Shown: piece by piece, positions 28,292 through 37,216 of the stretch
Position numbering within the stretch: position 1 is the first letter of the stretch
How the letters are laid out: each line of letters begins with the position of its first letter
Assembly: GCA_017397835.1 (NCBI GenBank)
Contig: JAFQHV010000041.1
Coordinates: 1 to 64,000, forward strand
Length of the DNA stretch: 64,000 nt
DNA from: Oscillospiraceae bacterium
GTDB lineage: Bacteria; Bacillota; Clostridia; Oscillospirales; Oscillospiraceae
Direction of reading: 5' to 3'
Position numbers and translations under genes: made by a program
Notes under the pieces: model-generated
What the model was told of the DNA's origin: nothing
What the model saw: only the letters and a program-made list of their open reading frames with translations
Databases searched by the model: none

Positions 28292-28624
28292 ATGAAGCGA
28301 GCAGGTTCCTTTCTTGTCCTGTGTGCCATGCTCATCCTGTCCCTGACCGCCTGCGGCACCAAACCCGCAGACACCAATAACGCCGCCGGAACCGGAACCT
28401 CCGTGACCGACAGCGCCAAAACCCGCACCCGCACCATGATGGACGAAGGCAAACAGATGATGCTGGATGCCAAGTACTATGCCGCCCCCAACGGGCGCGT
28501 GCGCGGTATGGGCAAGGACAGCCTGATGAACGAGATGCGCTCTGCCACCGACAAGGCAGCAAAAGACATCCGTCAGGCAGGGGACGATATGGACAAGGCA
28601 CTCAGTGACATGACCCGCAACTGA
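28292..28624 (+). CDS. Small predicted lipoprotein of unknown function
   Basis: A 110-residue protein with a clear lipoprotein signal (LVLCAMLILSLTACG, Cys at about 21). The mature part is short, charged and helical (DEGKQMMLDAKYYAA...; ATDKAAKDIRQAGDDMDKA), with Thr/Asn-rich linker. No known domain is recognised. ATG follows GGGAGGAAA. It stands alone between two terminators. Confidence 0.75.
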   Translation: MKRAGSFLVLCAMLILSLTACGTKPADTNNAAGTGTSVTDSAKTRTRTMMDEGKQMMLDAKYYAAPNGRVRGMGKDSLMNEMRSATDKAAKDIRQAGDDMDKALSDMTRN

Positions 28625-28635
28625 CCCCGGCACAA

Positions 28636-28677
28636 AAAAAGCGTGTATCAAAACCTTGGTTTTGATACACGCTTTTT
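28636..28677. terminator. Bidirectional terminator
   Basis: Arms AGCGTGTATCAAAACC and its complement, flanked by A run and T run, so it can serve both the small lipoprotein gene (plus) and the YgiQ gene (minus), whose stop codon is 4 bases away. Confidence 0.92.
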
Positions 28678-28680
28678 CTA

Positions 28681-30660
28681 TTACTTTCGTTTATTGATGC
28701 CCCGGCCCTTGGCGTTCTTGGGTTTGGCCTTGGCCCAGCCGGCTTTCTTCGCGCCGCTGGGGGCGGACGGCCTGCATGGGGCAGCGGATTTGGATTTCCC
28801 GGTCTGCTTGCCGCGCCGTTCCTCGCTCTTGGGTTTTGCGGCGGCAGGTGCGCCCTTGTCGGGACGGACAAGACAGTGCTTGCCGTAACCGATCAGATCC
28901 TCACGCCCCGCCTTGTGCAGCGCCTCCAGCACCAGCTTTCGGTTCTGTGGCTTGCGCCACTGCATCAGGGCGCGCTGCAGCGCCTTGTCGTGGGGCGTCT
29001 TGGGCACAAATACCGGTTTCATCGTCCGGGGGTCGATACCGGTGTACCACATACAGGTGGCCAGCGTACCGGGGGTGGGGTAGAAATCCTGCACCTGCTC
29101 GGGCATATGGCCCTGTCGGTTCAGCCACTCCGCCAACTGCACCGCGTCGGACAGGGTGCAGCCGGGGTGAGAGGAAATGAGATAAGGCACCAAATACTGT
29201 TCCTTGCCGTAGCGGCGATTGAGCTTTTGGTACTTCTCCCGGAACTTCTCGTACACCTCGATATGGGGCTTGCCCATGTAGTCCAGCGTGTGGGCCACAC
29301 AGTGCTCCGGTGCCACTTTGAGCTGACCGGAGATATGGTGCTGGACCAGGTCGGTGAAAAACTCACCGCTGGGGTCTTTCATCAAATAATCGAACCGGAT
29401 ACCGGAACGGACAAAGACCTTTTTCACCTTGGGAATATCCCGCAGCTTGCGCAGCAGCATCATGTAGTCGGTGTGGTCGGCGTCCAGATTGGGGCAGGGC
29501 TCCGGGGCAAGGCAGGCCCGGTTCTTGCACATACCGCACTTGAGCTGCTTCTGGCAGGAGGGTCGGCGGAAGGTGGCCGACGGGCCGCCCACGTCGTGGA
29601 TGTAACCCTTGAATCCGGGGTGATCGGTCAGGGCCTTCACCTCCCGCACCACGCTCTCGTGGCTGCGGCAGGAGATGGTCCGTCCCTGATGGAACGCCAG
29701 AGAGCAGAAGTTGCACGCACCAAAGCAGCCCCGGTTGTGAGTGACGGAGAAGCGCACCTCCTCAATGGCGGGCACACCACCCATATCGTCGTACATGGGG
29801 TGAGGCTCTTTCACGTAGGGAAGTTCCGCCACCGCATCCATTTCCCTGGTGGTCAGAGGCGGGGCGGGGGGATTGACGATCAGCCAGTCCCGGCCGTGCT
29901 TCTGCACCACGGCCTTACCAACCACCGCATCGTGTTCCTGATACTCCACCATGTTGGCGCGAGCATAGGCTTTCTTATCGGCAGAAACCTCCTCAAAGGA
30001 GGGCACCTCCACCCGGGGATAGGCGCAGTCGGCAGGAATTTTCATCGCCACACAGGTCCCCCGCACGTCGGTAATCTCTCCCACGGGAGTGCCGCTTGCA
30101 AGGCGAGCGGCAATTTCACGGATGGACCGCTCGCCCATGCCATAGCTTAAAATATCCGCCTGAGAGTCAAAGAGGATGGAGCGGCGCACCTTATCCTCCC
30201 AGTAGTCGTAGTGGGCAAACCGGCGCAGGGACGCCTCCAGTCCACCGATGACGATGGGGATATCGCCAAACACCTCGCGCACGCGGTTGGCATACACCAC
30301 CGTGGCGTGGTCGGGGCGCAGGCCGGCCCGGCGGCCGGGAGAATAGGCATCGTCACTGCGGCGCTTTTTCGCCGCGGTGTAGTGGGCCACCATGGAGTCG
30401 ATGTTGCCGCCGGAGATCAGCACGCCCAGCCGGGGTCGGCCAAGGGCGGCAAAGGCGGCGGGGTCTTTCCAGTCGGGCTGGGCCAGAACCGCCACCCGGT
30501 ACCCCTCCGCCTCCAGCACGCGGCCAATAACGGCGGCACCGAAGGATGGATGGTCCACGTAGGCGTCGGCGGTGATGAGCAGGAAATCGTAACCGTCCCA
30601 GCCGCGCGCTTGCATATCTTTCATTGTCACAGGCAGGAACAAATTTCGATCAAAGCTCAT
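28681..30660 (-). CDS. YgiQ family radical SAM protein (UPF0313)
   Basis: A 659-residue radical SAM enzyme. The N-terminal UPF0313 part (about 1-280) begins FLPVTMKDMQARGWDGYDFL. The SAM [4Fe-4S] motif is RGCFGACNFCSLAFHQGR (CxxxCxxC), followed by RSHESVVREV and a second Cys-rich stretch CGMCKNRAC. The C-terminal extension (from about 600) is Lys/Arg-rich. The reaction is not known with certainty. ATG 30660 follows GAGGTGA. Confidence 0.9.
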   Translation of the reverse strand: MSFDRNLFLPVTMKDMQARGWDGYDFLLITADAYVDHPSFGAAVIGRVLEAEGYRVAVLAQPDWKDPAAFAALGRPRLGVLISGGNIDSMVAHYTAAKKRRSDDAYSPGRRAGLRPDHATVVYANRVREVFGDIPIVIGGLEASLRRFAHYDYWEDKVRRSILFDSQADILSYGMGERSIREIAARLASGTPVGEITDVRGTCVAMKIPADCAYPRVEVPSFEEVSADKKAYARANMVEYQEHDAVVGKAVVQKHGRDWLIVNPPAPPLTTREMDAVAELPYVKEPHPMYDDMGGVPAIEEVRFSVTHNRGCFGACNFCSLAFHQGRTISCRSHESVVREVKALTDHPGFKGYIHDVGGPSATFRRPSCQKQLKCGMCKNRACLAPEPCPNLDADHTDYMMLLRKLRDIPKVKKVFVRSGIRFDYLMKDPSGEFFTDLVQHHISGQLKVAPEHCVAHTLDYMGKPHIEVYEKFREKYQKLNRRYGKEQYLVPYLISSHPGCTLSDAVQLAEWLNRQGHMPEQVQDFYPTPGTLATCMWYTGIDPRTMKPVFVPKTPHDKALQRALMQWRKPQNRKLVLEALHKAGREDLIGYGKHCLVRPDKGAPAAAKPKSEERRGKQTGKSKSAAPCRPSAPSGAKKAGWAKAKPKNAKGRGINKRK

Positions 30661-30680
30661 AGAGATCACCTCAATAAACC

Positions 30681-30708
30681 GGTACGGCGGGGTTTCCCCC
30701 GCCCTACC
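30681..30708. repeat. GC-rich inverted repeat
   Basis: GGTACGGCGGGG and CCCCGCCCTACC, one mismatch, around a four-base loop, between two minus-strand genes. No T run follows. It could be a weak terminator or a dispersed palindromic repeat. Confidence 0.5.
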
Positions 30709-30711
30709 GTC

Positions 30712-31863
30712 TTATCGGTCATACCCGATATATTTTTCCAAAATATCCAGCGGCACCCGTCCGCCCACTTCCTCGCCCACTTTGACGAAACCGTGCTTGG
30801 CGTAAAAGTGCTGGGCGTGCTCGTTGTAGGGGGCACAGCGTAGGCGCAGCTTGTCCCGCCCCATGGGCCGGAAGTAGGACACCGCCTGCCCGATGAGCTG
30901 GATGCCCAAATGCTGATCCCGGCGCTGATAATCCACGTAGCAGAACGGCACGTAGCCGGCATTTTCCTCGGCATACCGCTCCGTATCCATCTGCACGATG
31001 CCCACCCAGTCGCCCCGGTCAAAGGCCATGGCAATGGCCCAGGGGGACTGCTTCAAATGCTCCTCGGCATCCCGGAGAAAGCCGTGGGGCTCAAAGGCCG
31101 GGCCGTTGACGTGGGTGTTGTGCCAGGCATCACTGCGGGCGGCAATGTACAGATCCCGCTCCGTGGCCCAGTCGATGGGCCGGTACCACAGATTGATGTC
31201 CCGCTCCGACTCCAGCCCCTTCCACCAATTCTGGTGGGCCAGGGTGGAGTTTTCCTCGTTCAGGTGGGAATTATCCCCCTCGTAGCACACGCTGAACTTC
31301 TCCCCATCCCAGGTAAAGCAGGACACGGAGGTGTTGTCGGTGTGGGGGGACTCGTGCCAACGCTCCGGCGGCAGTTGACGCACGTTGATGGTAAACTGCT
31401 GGATGGCGGTGCCATGGCTGACCACCGCCACCGTCTGATTGGGGTGGGCGGCGGCAATGCGGCGAATGGCCCGCTCCACACGGGCGCCCAGCTCCACCCG
31501 GCTCTCGCCGCCGGGGGCCTTCCAATCGGGAACCAACCGATTGAACTTCTTAAGCTCCTGCTCGGCAAAGTACCCCTGATAGCCCCATGTGGTGTCCTCC
31601 CACTCCCCCATGAAGATCTCACGCAGGTCGGGGTCGGTATGTACCTCCAGCCCCCGGGGCTTGCTGATGGCGCCGGCGGTAGTGATGGTGCGGAACTTGT
31701 CGCTGGCGTAGACCGCGTCGATATGTACTCCGGCAAAGCGCTGCTCCAGCGCGGCGATCTGGCTGTAGCCGTTCATGGTGACCAGAGCGTTGTAATGTCC
31801 GTGGATGCGGCGGTAGAGGTTGCCCTCCGCCTCCGCATGGCGGATAAGATAAATCGTTGTCAT
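30712..31863 (-). CDS. Histidine phosphatase-GNAT acetyltransferase fusion
   Basis: A 383-residue two-domain protein. Residues 1-200 form a histidine-phosphatase (phosphoglycerate mutase-like) domain: LIRHAEAEGN carries the phospho-accepting His, FMGEWE the conserved Gly-Glu, and VVSHGTAIQ the second His. Residues about 215-383 look like a GNAT acetyltransferase (VDYQRRDQHLGIQLIGQAVSYF; NEHAQHFYAKHGF). The frame opens 39 bases earlier, but MTTIYLIRHAE is the domain start and is preceded by AAAGGA. It follows pyrD by 19 bases on the same strand, so it may belong to the pyr operon. Substrates are unknown. Confidence 0.87.
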   Translation of the reverse strand: MTTIYLIRHAEAEGNLYRRIHGHYNALVTMNGYSQIAALEQRFAGVHIDAVYASDKFRTITTAGAISKPRGLEVHTDPDLREIFMGEWEDTTWGYQGYFAEQELKKFNRLVPDWKAPGGESRVELGARVERAIRRIAAAHPNQTVAVVSHGTAIQQFTINVRQLPPERWHESPHTDNTSVSCFTWDGEKFSVCYEGDNSHLNEENSTLAHQNWWKGLESERDINLWYRPIDWATERDLYIAARSDAWHNTHVNGPAFEPHGFLRDAEEHLKQSPWAIAMAFDRGDWVGIVQMDTERYAEENAGYVPFCYVDYQRRDQHLGIQLIGQAVSYFRPMGRDKLRLRCAPYNEHAQHFYAKHGFVKVGEEVGGRVPLDILEKYIGYDR

Positions 31864-31882
31864 AGAAACAATTCCTTTTGTA

Positions 31883-32803
31883 TTACCAGGGTTTGACCCC
31901 ACCGGTCAGGTCGCTGACATTGGCAAGGCCCTTGCGCGCGGCGATAGCCTCCAGTCCGTCACGAACCTTGATAGCGGCGTAGGGGTCGGCAAACAGGCTC
32001 GTCCCCACTGCCACGGCAGTGGCACCGGCCAGCATCAGCTGGGCTGCATCCTCGCCCTTGGCAACGCCGCCCATGCCCAGAATGGGTACCTTGACCGCAT
32101 TGGCCACCTCCCACACCATGCGCACCGCCACAGGCAGAACTGCGGGGCCGGACAGGCCGCCGGTGTTCATTTTCAGCACGGGGCGGTCGGTGTTGATGTC
32201 AATGCGCATACCCCGCAGGGTATTGATCAAGGACAGGGCATCGGCTCCGGCCTCCTCCACCGCCCGGGCGATCTCAGTCACATCGGTGACGTTGGGGGAC
32301 AGCTTGACCATGACCGGCACATTACCTGCATGGCTCTTGGCCATTTTGGTCACTTCCGCGGCCAGTTCCGGGCGGGTGCCGTAGGCCAAACCGCCCGCCT
32401 TCACGTTGGGGCAGGAGATGTTGACCTCGATCATGTCCACACCGGCCCCGGCCAGCTTTTCACACATGATGCCGTACTCCTCCGGGGTATTGCCGGAGAT
32501 GTTGGCGATGACCTTCACGTCATACTGCCGCAGGAAGGGCAGTTCCTCTTCGATAAAGGCATCCACACCGGGGTTCTGCAGACCCACACTGTTCAGGATG
32601 CCCATGGGGGTCTCGGCAATGCGGGGGGCGGGATTGCCCTCCCGGCGGTGAAGGGTCAGACCCTTGGCGCAGATACCGCCCAACTCGGACAAATCAAAAA
32701 ACTCGCCGTACTCCCGGCCGAATCCAAAAGTGCCGGAGGCCACCACGACGGGGTTTTTCATGGTCATGCCGGCAAGGTTGACGCTCATATTCACCTCAGG
32801 CAT
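31883..32803 (-). CDS. pyrD: Dihydroorotate dehydrogenase, type 1B catalytic subunit
   Basis: A 306-residue FMN enzyme oxidising dihydroorotate to orotate, using NAD through PyrK. Seen: NPVVVASGTFGFG, SVGLQNPG, ANISGNTPEEY, VNISCPNVKAGG (catalytic Cys region), GMGGVAKGEDAAQLMLAGA. The frame extends far upstream into pyrK, but ATG 32803 has GGGAGGTGG at good distance; its first bases overlap the pyrK stop codon. Confidence 0.95.
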   Translation of the reverse strand: MPEVNMSVNLAGMTMKNPVVVASGTFGFGREYGEFFDLSELGGICAKGLTLHRREGNPAPRIAETPMGILNSVGLQNPGVDAFIEEELPFLRQYDVKVIANISGNTPEEYGIMCEKLAGAGVDMIEVNISCPNVKAGGLAYGTRPELAAEVTKMAKSHAGNVPVMVKLSPNVTDVTEIARAVEEAGADALSLINTLRGMRIDINTDRPVLKMNTGGLSGPAVLPVAVRMVWEVANAVKVPILGMGGVAKGEDAAQLMLAGATAVAVGTSLFADPYAAIKVRDGLEAIAARKGLANVSDLTGGVKPW

Positions 32804-33566
32804 TCCAATCCACCTCCCTGGCATCAAAGACGGGGCCGTTCTTGCACACGTGCTTGCGGCTGCCGTCGGCCATATCGCAGGCGCACACAAGGCAGGCACC
32901 CACGCCGCAGCCCATGCGTTCCTCCATGGACACAAGGCAGGCAACGCCAAACTCCTCGGCCACCTTGGCCACATTACGCAGCATGGGCTTGGGGCCGCAG
33001 GCCAGCACACCGTCGTAGTTCTTGTCCTGCTCCAACTCCTGCCGAACCAGGGCATCCACGAAGCCGTGGTGACCCATGCTGCCGTCATCGGTGGCAACCA
33101 GCACCTTGCCACAGATATCCTCGAACTGATCCTTCAGGATGATCTTGTCGGCGCTGCGGCCGCCCAAAACGGCGGTGCTGCGGGCAAACTGAGCGCAGCC
33201 CAGCATGGGAGGGATACCGATGCCGCCGCCCACCAGAAGATAGCGGCCGTCGGACTTGATGGCAAAGCCGTTGCCGGCCAGACCCAGCACGTCCAGCTCC
33301 TCACCCACCTCGCGTTCGGCGATCCACTGAGTCCCCTCACCACGCACCTCAAACACGATGCTGACCAGATCCTGGGGTTCAGCCATGGCACAGGTGCACA
33401 CGGAGATGGGCCGGCGCAGCAGCAGTCCCTCGCCGCATTTGATATGTACAAACTGACCCGGACCCTTGAAGCTGCTGCGGACCATGTCCCCGGCCTCCAA
33501 AACCATATAGATCGCGTCCCCGATCCGGGTCTTTTCCACGATCTTACACTTGCGTTCCACTTTCAT
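32796..33566 (-). CDS. pyrK: Dihydroorotate dehydrogenase electron-transfer subunit
   Basis: A 256-residue ferredoxin-reductase-type subunit with FAD and [2Fe-2S]. The FAD motif RRPISVC, NAD-site GGGIGIPP and the C-terminal cysteines MGCGVGACLVCACDM...CKNGPVF are present. It forms an alpha2beta2 complex with PyrD and overlaps its gene by 8 bases. Confidence 0.95.
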   Translation of the reverse strand: MKVERKCKIVEKTRIGDAIYMVLEAGDMVRSSFKGPGQFVHIKCGEGLLLRRPISVCTCAMAEPQDLVSIVFEVRGEGTQWIAEREVGEELDVLGLAGNGFAIKSDGRYLLVGGGIGIPPMLGCAQFARSTAVLGGRSADKIILKDQFEDICGKVLVATDDGSMGHHGFVDALVRQELEQDKNYDGVLACGPKPMLRNVAKVAEEFGVACLVSMEERMGCGVGACLVCACDMADGSRKHVCKNGPVFDAREVDWNA

Positions 33567-33578
33567 CGGAAACTCTCC

Positions 33579-34502
33579 TTACACGATGGTGACGAACTGC
33601 TTGATGTCGTCCCGCATGGCGATGGCGGCGTTGCGGGCGGCCTCCTTGAAGTCGTGGCCGTCGCCGCCGGTCTTCTGCCAGGCGCACATGATGCCCCGGG
33701 AGGAGTTGACGATGGCGCCGTGGCCGTACTTGTCAAAGGCGTACTGCACGTCCTCGGCGGTGCCGCCCTGCGCGCCGTAGCCGGGCACCAGGAAGAAAGT
33801 GTGCTCCAGCCGCTTGCGCAGGGCGCGGATATCGGAGGGATAGGTAGCGCCGGTAACGGCACCGGCCATGGTGTAGCCGTACTTACCCTCGGTCCCCTTG
33901 GCGATGCGCTGGTTCAGATCGCCCATGACCTGATAGACCAGACGGTCACCGGCCACGATGTCCTGCAGCTCACCGGAACCGGGGTTGGAGGTCTTGACCA
34001 GCACGAAGGCGCACTTGTCCTCCTCCTTGGCTGCATTCAGGAAAGGGTTGATGGAGTCGGAGCCCATATAGCCGTTCAGGGTAACGCAGTCGGCATCAAA
34101 GCTCTTGAACTGCTGACCCTCGATCTTGGCGCCGGACAGCCAGCCTTCGGCGTAGGCGGTGGCGGTGGAACCGATGTCGCCGCGCTTGATGTCGGCGATG
34201 ACGAACAGTCCCTTGCTCTTGGCATAGGCGATGGTGCGCTCCAGCATTTCCATGCCCTGCCAGCCCAGATTCTCGTAATAAGCAGCCTGAGGCTTCACGG
34301 CAGGCACGATATCGCACAGGGCATCGATGAGCCCAACGTTGAACTGCCAAATGGCCTCGGCAGCACCCTTCAGGCCAACGCCGTACTCTTCAAAAGCCTG
34401 CTTGCGGATATACTCGGGAACGTACTCGATGCGGGCATCCAGGCCGGCAACGGTGGGGTTTTTCATCGCGCGGATCTTATCCTGCAACACGTCAAAAGAC
34501 AT
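33579..34502 (-). CDS. pyrF: Orotidine 5'-phosphate decarboxylase
   Basis: A 307-residue enzyme of the longer type 2 OMP decarboxylase subfamily, making UMP from OMP. The catalytic motif is FVIADIKRGDIGSTATAYAE; NPTVAGLDARIEYVP at the start and VPGYGAQGG near the end are typical. ATG 34502 is chosen over an in-frame TTG 6 bases upstream because AAGGATG is better placed. Confidence 0.95.
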   Translation of the reverse strand: MSFDVLQDKIRAMKNPTVAGLDARIEYVPEYIRKQAFEEYGVGLKGAAEAIWQFNVGLIDALCDIVPAVKPQAAYYENLGWQGMEMLERTIAYAKSKGLFVIADIKRGDIGSTATAYAEGWLSGAKIEGQQFKSFDADCVTLNGYMGSDSINPFLNAAKEEDKCAFVLVKTSNPGSGELQDIVAGDRLVYQVMGDLNQRIAKGTEGKYGYTMAGAVTGATYPSDIRALRKRLEHTFFLVPGYGAQGGTAEDVQYAFDKYGHGAIVNSSRGIMCAWQKTGGDGHDFKEAARNAAIAMRDDIKQFVTIV

Positions 34503-34527
34503 ACTCAATCATCCTTTTCTCTTGTTT

Positions 34528-35805
34528 TTATTTATCTTCGTAAATGATCTTACCACCCACGATGGTGTACTTCACGCGGCCCTTCAGCTCCCGGCCGGTG
34601 AAGGGGGTATTGCGTCCCTTGGATGCAAACTGCTCCGGATCTACCACCCAGACCTCGTCCGGATCAAAGATGGTGATATCGGCATCGGCCCCGATGGCCA
34701 GCCGCCCGGTCCCCAGCCGCAGGATGGCAGCGGGGTTAAAGGTCATGCGGCGGATAATGTCGGACAGGTCCATCTTGCCCGTGTGGTACAGGCTGGTCAG
34801 GGTGACGGCCAGTGACGTTTCCAGTCCCACCATACCGCTGGGCGCCTTTTCCAAAGGACGGCTCTTCTCCTCCTTGGAGTGGGGCGCATGGTCGGTGGCG
34901 ATAACGTCGATGGTGCCGTCCTGCAGGCCGCGGATGATGGCATCCACATCCCGCTGGGTGCGCAGGGGCGGATTGATCCGGGCCATGGAGCCGCAGGTCA
35001 GTATCTCGTCCTCGGTCAGGGTAAAATACTGGGGACAGGTCTCGCAGGTGATGGGCACGCCCTTTTTCTTCATCCGGCGGACGATGTCCACGCTTTTTGC
35101 CGTGGACACGTGCTGGATATGGACGTGGGCGCCGGTCTCTTCTGCCAGCATGGCATCCCGCATGATCATCAGTTCCTCGGCGATGGCGGGCCGCCCTTCC
35201 AGCCACAGCTGGCGGGAGATGCTCCCCTCGTTCACCGCGCGGTTTTCCACCATATTGGCATCCTCACAGTGAGTCAGCACCGGCATATCATACCGTTTGG
35301 CACGGATGAGGGCATCCCGCATGAGATTGGCGTTCTGTATGGGGAATCCGTCGTCGGACAGGGCCACCGCGCCGGCCGCCTTCAGCGCCTCGGCATCGGT
35401 CAGCTTTTCTCCCTGCAGACCCACGGACACCGCCGCCACGGGCAGCACCCGCACGCCGCAGGCGGTCTTTGCTTTGTCCAGCACGTACCGCACCTGCTCG
35501 GGGCTGTCTACCACCGGCTTGGTATTGGCCATGCAGGCCACCGTGGTCACGCCGCCCCGGGCCGCCGCCTGTGTGCCGGTCAAAATATCTTCTTTGTACT
35601 CCAGCCCCGGGTCACGCAAATGTACGTGCATATCCACAAAGCCAGCACATACCGCCATGCCATTCGCATCCAAAACAGTCTCTGCCCGGTCACCCAGATC
35701 ACTGCCGAGGCCCGCTATTTTCCCGTTGCGGATCAGCAGATCCATCATGCCGCCGACGCCGCTCACAGGGTCTACGAGCCGTCCGTGCTTAATGAGCAAT
35801 TCCAT
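34528..35805 (-). CDS. pyrC: Dihydroorotase
   Basis: A 425-residue zinc amidohydrolase that cyclises carbamoyl-aspartate. Zinc ligands are in FVDMHVHLRDPG; further signatures are VLTHCEDANM, HIQHVSTAKS and DVIATDHAPHSKEEK. It is the first gene of the minus-strand pyrC-F-K-D run, with ATG behind AAAGGAGG. No pyrR gene, PyrR-type attenuator or other pyr genes are in view. Confidence 0.95.
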   Translation of the reverse strand: MELLIKHGRLVDPVSGVGGMMDLLIRNGKIAGLGSDLGDRAETVLDANGMAVCAGFVDMHVHLRDPGLEYKEDILTGTQAAARGGVTTVACMANTKPVVDSPEQVRYVLDKAKTACGVRVLPVAAVSVGLQGEKLTDAEALKAAGAVALSDDGFPIQNANLMRDALIRAKRYDMPVLTHCEDANMVENRAVNEGSISRQLWLEGRPAIAEELMIMRDAMLAEETGAHVHIQHVSTAKSVDIVRRMKKKGVPITCETCPQYFTLTEDEILTCGSMARINPPLRTQRDVDAIIRGLQDGTIDVIATDHAPHSKEEKSRPLEKAPSGMVGLETSLAVTLTSLYHTGKMDLSDIIRRMTFNPAAILRLGTGRLAIGADADITIFDPDEVWVVDPEQFASKGRNTPFTGRELKGRVKYTIVGGKIIYEDK

Positions 35806-35868
35806 CGTGCGTATCCTCCTTTTGCGGATCAGCCGCTACGCATAGCGCGCAGAATACTTCTAATTTAT

Positions 35869-35897
35869 ATTATAAGGGAACGGGCATATTTTAGCAA
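35869..35897 (-). promoter_or_regulatory. Promoter of the pyr operon
   Basis: On the minus strand TTGCTA (35892-35897) and TATAAT (35869-35874), spacer 17 bases, about 64 bases upstream of pyrC. I see no terminator in the leader. Confidence 0.8.
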
Positions 35898-35958
35898 CGA
35901 GTTTTTCTTATTTTTCGGACAGAATAATAGCAGGATCGCAGAAAGGAGGAACAAGAGC

Positions 35959-36159
35959 ATGATGTGCGGAAAATTTGTTTGTGGTATGGTGGCCGGCATC
36001 GCTGTCGGCGCGGCAGCCGGCATGGCCCTGACCGCCAGCCGCCGGGACGTGCGCCGGGCGGCACACCGCGCGGTTCGAAGCGTAAACAACGCCATGAACG
36101 ATGCCATGGACAGCATCACCTCCGTGGTGGACAATTTCACCCAAATGATGGATAAATAA
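35959..36159 (+). CDS. Small YtxH-like protein
   Basis: A 66-residue protein: short Gly/Ala-rich hydrophobic segment (about 5-25, VCGMVAGIAVGAAAGMAL) followed by an amphipathic tail (RRAAHRAVRSVNNAMNDAMD). This resembles YtxH-type general-stress proteins, but the match is structural only. ATG follows GAAAGGAGGA. Ends at a bidirectional terminator. Confidence 0.72.
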   Translation: MMCGKFVCGMVAGIAVGAAAGMALTASRRDVRRAAHRAVRSVNNAMNDAMDSITSVVDNFTQMMDK

Positions 36160-36161
36160 GC

Positions 36162-36200
36162 AAAAAACGGCCTGCATCCGGGGGATGCAGGCCGTTTTTT
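36162..36200. terminator. Bidirectional terminator
   Basis: AAAAAACGGCCTGCATCC and GGATGCAGGCCGTTTTTT around a three-base loop, between convergent small genes. It can stop both. Confidence 0.93.
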
Positions 36201-36745
36201 CAAGTGACGGTGTAGCCGCCCCGAACCAACACCTTGGTAGTGTTGGCCGTGGCCCGGATGGCGCGGCCGGTAATGGTAGCCATGTACAGATGGTTGGTGA
36301 CCAGATTCTTCTCGTTGTTCAGGGTTGTCCCCTCCGTGGTGTTGATCAGGCCGGGACTGGACGGAGCCACACACACAGCAGTGCCGATACGCAGCATGAC
36401 CTCGCAGCCGATGTCCATGTTCAGCACCTGATCTTTTTTCAGCGTGACCACCGCATAGCTGGCGTTGTGCTGCTGCCCCTCCTGCTTGGTGACTGCCTGA
36501 TCCATTCGTTCGGAATACGCCTGGATCGCCGTGTTCAGCTTATCGACCAACTGCTGCTCGTACGCCTCGACCTTACCGTCCACCTGCTCCAAAATCGCAG
36601 GGGTCGCCGTGGTATTCAGATAGCTCAGGGTAATCAGAGGATCGCTCTCCGTTCCCACTCCGGAAGCCAGTGCCACACCGGCGGTCAGGCACAGGGCAGT
36701 CAGGGCCGCAGCCCCCACGCGTACAGCAATTCGTTTGTTTTTCAT
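36200..36745 (-). CDS. Exported protein of unknown function
   Basis: A 181-residue protein with a Sec signal peptide (about 1-28, VGAAALTALCLTAGVALA). The mature part starts SDPLITLSYLN, has a charged helical stretch (about 50-85) and then a beta-rich C-terminus with two Cys (IGCEVMLRIG, AVCVAPSSPG) ending GGYTVT. I recognise no named domain. ATG follows AAAGGAG. It lies downstream of mazF on the same strand, behind a GC-rich hairpin at 36766-36787. Confidence 0.78.
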   Translation of the reverse strand: MKNKRIAVRVGAAALTALCLTAGVALASGVGTESDPLITLSYLNTTATPAILEQVDGKVEAYEQQLVDKLNTAIQAYSERMDQAVTKQEGQQHNASYAVVTLKKDQVLNMDIGCEVMLRIGTAVCVAPSSPGLINTTEGTTLNNEKNLVTNHLYMATITGRAIRATANTTKVLVRGGYTVT

Positions 36746-36765
36746 CGTAAGTACTCCTTTTCTGC

Positions 36766-36787
36766 GGGGCGCCCGGTTGGGCGCCCC
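36766..36787 (-). terminator. GC-rich hairpin after mazF
   Basis: GGGGCGCCC and GGGCGCCCC with a four-base loop; no T run, so termination would be partial. Confidence 0.5.
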
Positions 36788-36792
36788 TTGGA

Positions 36793-37158
36793 TCAGATCA
36801 TGGTTTCCGGGTGCAGACCAAAGCTGACCGCAATGGCCCCATCCACCTGTTTCATAACGGTTTCATCCACCTTGCCCATATGTTCCCGCAAGCGGCGCTT
36901 ATCCAACGTCCGGATCTGTTCCAGAAGGATAACGGAATCCTTGGGCAGTCCGTAGCTCATAGCGGCCAGGCTGATGTGGGTGGGCAGGCGTGCCTTGCCG
37001 GTCTGAGACGTGATGGCGGCGGCAATGACGGTGGGGCTGTGGCGGTTGCCTGTATCGTTCTGTACGATCAGCACCGGCCGCACGCCCCCCTGTTCGCTGC
37101 CCACCACCGGGCTGAGATCGGCGTAAAAAATGTCGCCCCGTTTCACACTGTTATCCAC
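36793..37158 (-). CDS. mazF: MazF/EndoA-type mRNA interferase toxin
   Basis: A 121-residue PemK/MazF-family endoribonuclease closely resembling Bacillus Ndo[53 protein letters not shown], and [17 protein letters not shown]. The frame is open upstream; GTG 37158 has GGAG at workable distance, and GTG 37146 is an alternative. In Bacillus the antitoxin gene lies between alr and the toxin, but the 183 bases between alr and this gene contain no plausible antitoxin. Confidence 0.92.
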   Translation of the reverse strand: MDNSVKRGDIFYADLSPVVGSEQGGVRPVLIVQNDTGNRHSPTVIAAAITSQTGKARLPTHISLAAMSYGLPKDSVILLEQIRTLDKRRLREHMGKVDETVMKQVDGAIAVSFGLHPETMI

Positions 37159-37180
37159 AAAACTCACACTCCGCCGGAAA

Positions 37181-37216
37181 ATAGTACGCACCGCCCCCAA
37201 GGGGATGCTGTACTAT
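37181..37216 (-). promoter_or_regulatory. Extended palindrome upstream of mazF
   Basis: ATAGTAC-GCA at 37181-37190 pairs with TGC-T-GTACTAT at 37206-37216, with an inner CCCC/GGGG. It ends 22 bases before the mazF start. Candidate operator or mRNA hairpin. Confidence 0.45.

Noticed and set aside
32664..34547. A 627-codon plus-strand open frame opposite pyrK-pyrF
   Set aside because: Covers two clear minus-strand genes and has no domain similarity.
34879..35958. Upstream part of the long plus-strand frame ending in the YtxH-like gene
   Set aside because: The first 360 codons are opposite pyrC; only the part from ATG 35959 has a ribosome binding site and a sensible protein.
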